From positions 1-5,636 of the forward strand of contig CAKUTL010000073.1 of assembly GCA_934692295.1 (NCBI GenBank): a stretch of 5,636 nt of DNA. The letters are read 5' to 3'. The DNA is from an uncultured Candidatus Melainabacteria bacterium (GTDB lineage: Bacteria; Cyanobacteriota; Vampirovibrionia; Gastranaerophilales; Gastranaerophilaceae). Shown here one piece after another: positions 4,628 through 5,636 of this stretch. The stretch's first letter is position 1. Each line of letters begins with the position of its first letter. Under the pieces are notes generated by a model. It did not search any database. It saw nothing but the letters and a program-made list of their open reading frames with translations, and was not told the origin of the DNA. The translations under genes and the position numbers were made by a program.

Positions 4628-4673
4628 GCTGTAAGCAATAGACAAAACTACTTATCGACTTATTGCCTTCATA

Positions 4674-5636
4674 TTAAGCAGATAATGTAAAGATTTCGTA
4701 GATTTCTTCGTCTGAAAGTTCTGTAATAATCTTTTCACCTTCGTAAACGGCTAAGTCTGCAAGTTCTTTCTTCGATTTCAACATTTCGTCAATTTTTTCT
4801 TCAAAAGTTCCAAGTGTAATCATTCTGTGAACCATTACATTCTTTTCTTGACCAATACGATATGTTCTATCTGTTGCTTGATCTTCTACTGCTGGATTCC
4901 ACCACAAGTCGTAGTGAATTACGTTGGTTGCACTTGTCAAGTTCAAACCTGTTCCACCAGCTTTTAATGAAAGTATCATAACCTTTGAATCTTCTTCTGT
5001 TTGGAATTTGTCGATTAACTCTTCTCTTTGTGGAACAGTTAGGCTTCCGTGGAAGAACAACGGTTCTGTGTTGCATTCTTGAGATATAATCTTGCACAAA
5101 ATGTCGCCCATTTCTTTGTATTGAGTGAAGATAAGAGTTTTTTCTCCTCTATCAATAATGCTTTGAACTAGGTCAATACATTTTTCCATCTTACCAGACA
5201 TTTCTTTATTCATTTCTCCAGATTTTAAGAATTGATATGGGTGGTTACAAATTTGTTTCAATGCAGTAATAAGTTTGAAGATATTACCACGTCTATTGAT
5301 TCCAGTAAATCCACTAATTTTTGACATCATTTCGTTAAGAGTTTTTTCATATAGAACAGCTTGAACTTTAGACAAGTAGCAGTATTCGTTGAGAACCATT
5401 TTTTCTGGTAAATCTGAAATTACGTGCTTGTCTGTTTTCAAACGTCTTAATACGAATGGCGAAATTGACATTCTAAGTTTGCCAGCTCTTGAATTTTCCT
5501 TAAATCTTTCAATTGGAATAGCATAACTTTTTTGGAATTCTTTAAGTGAGCCAAGATAACCTTTATTAATGAAGTCAAAAATACTCCATAACTCAGTTAA
5601 TCTGTTTTCTACTGGAGTACCAGTCATTGCAACTTT
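4674..5636 (-). CDS. SNF2-family ATP-dependent DNA translocase/helicase, C-terminal part (5' end outside window)
   Basis: The frame is open to the right edge (the edge codons read K-V-A before MTGTPVENR), so the gene is truncated by the window; the Met at 5627 is internal. The visible 320 residues, numbered from that Met, include motif III TGTPVEN (2-8), the SNF2-specific region SPFVLRRLKTDKHV (56-69) and LKQICNHP (123-130), then RecA-like domain 2. That domain has motif IV TLIFTQY (164-170), FFHGSLTVPQRE (191-202), motif V SLKAGGTGLNLTSA (220-233) and motif VI DQATDRTYRIGQ (249-260) with its arginines. Bacterial members (RapA- or HepA-like, and the stand-alone SNF2 group) use ATP to move on double-stranded DNA, in RNA polymerase recycling, repair or sometimes phage defence. 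The N-terminal domains that would tell these apart are not visible. All visible catalytic motifs look intact. Confidence 0.95.
   Translation of the reverse strand, partial: KVAMTGTPVENRLTELWSIFDFINKGYLGSLKEFQKSYAIPIERFKENSRAGKLRMSISPFVLRRLKTDKHVISDLPEKMVLNEYCYLSKVQAVLYEKTLNEMMSKISGFTGINRRGNIFKLITALKQICNHPYQFLKSGEMNKEMSGKMEKCIDLVQSIIDRGEKTLIFTQYKEMGDILCKIISQECNTEPLFFHGSLTVPQREELIDKFQTEEDSKVMILSLKAGGTGLNLTSATNVIHYDLWWNPAVEDQATDRTYRIGQEKNVMVHRMITLGTFEEKIDEMLKSKKELADLAVYEGEKIITELSDEEIYEIFTLSA

Larger units (their letters stand above)
4482..4661. repeat. Possible inverted-repeat boundaries around the intergenic repeats
   Basis: AAGTTGATAAGT at 4482-4493 is matched in inverted orientation by ACTTATCGACTT at 4650-4661 (11 of 12 positions). 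Together they bracket both dispersed-type repeats (4515-4540 and 4562-4627) in a 180-bp unit with no coding capacity. This would fit a miniature inverted-repeat element. A match of this length in AT-rich DNA could also be chance, and I see no clear target-site duplication. Confidence 0.25.
4219..4673. other. 455-bp intergenic region between the SNF2 gene and coaD
   Basis: I find no supportable protein gene here on either strand. From coaD outward it holds the coaD promoter (4245-4274), a very AT-rich stretch with alternating TA steps (about 4316-4385), a pyrimidine-rich stretch on the plus strand (about 4380-4408), a small GGAATT/AATTCC hairpin (4414-4419 with 4426-4431), a plus-strand terminator (4436-4463), and a repeat-rich part at 4482-4661. 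The last part is visibly richer in GC than its surroundings at about 4562-4627. None of the hairpins gives a clear minus-strand terminator for the SNF2 gene. Confidence 0.7.

Noticed and set aside
4482..4661. CRISPR array or insertion sequence in the repeat-rich gap
   Set aside because: There is no regularly spaced direct repeat and no transposase coding sequence; the repeats are single-copy here and palindromic.
4867..5097. Minus-strand 76-codon frame inside the SNF2 gene
   Set aside because: It overlaps motifs IV to VI of an intact SNF2 frame; its basic, Arg-rich product is a frame-shifted shadow.
4674..5636. SNF2 gene as part of a defence system (for example DISARM-like)
   Set aside because: SNF2 proteins occur in some defence systems, but no methylase, nuclease or other partner gene is visible and the downstream neighbours are housekeeping genes. 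The N-terminus and upstream genes are outside the window.

Overview
The window is an AT-rich bacterial chromosome segment in which every recognisable gene lies on the minus strand, so the biological reading order runs from the right edge to the left. It has three blocks. (1) 4674-5636 holds the C-terminal half of a SNF2-family DNA translocase, cut by the right edge. (2) 3745-4218 is coaD, followed by two small genes (3363-3740 and 2691-3254) that share a duplicated ~50-residue module; the second also carries a long coiled coil. A strong bidirectional hairpin terminator (2628-2667) closes this block. (3) 9-2478 is the conserved translation/transcription cluster rpmG, tRNA-Trp, secE, nusG, rplK, rplA, which probably continues to rplJ-rplL beyond the left edge.

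The organism is a low-GC bacterium. The coiled-coil protein next to coaD resembles, from memory, the DivIVA-like (Cdv3-type) protein found beside coaD in cyanobacteria: a short N-terminal module, a helical middle and a 'GA-x-YA-x-VL ... NGQ' tail. With the low GC and the style of intergenic repeats, this suggests a non-photosynthetic relative of cyanobacteria (Melainabacteria/Vampirovibrionia, for example gut Gastranaerophilales). This is an inference; the ribosomal gene order is too widespread to decide it.

The genes outside block 2's two small proteins are ordinary. The most interesting signals lie in RNA and small-protein architecture. Two copies of a structured leader motif sit directly before the ribosome-binding sites of rplK and rplA. 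They share sequence blocks but have different, still-paired hairpin stems, and their closing helix and flanking loops resemble the L1-binding site of 23S rRNA, which suggests autoregulation by L1 at both genes. The coaD-linked pair appears to be a small family built from one module (two copies in one protein, one plus a coiled coil in the other). The 455-bp gap between the SNF2 gene and coaD holds a plus-strand terminator with no gene to serve, two dispersed-type repeats with hairpins, and a possible inverted-repeat boundary. I see no CRISPR array, phage gene, toxin-antitoxin pair or defence cluster that can be supported; the SNF2 gene alone does not make one.
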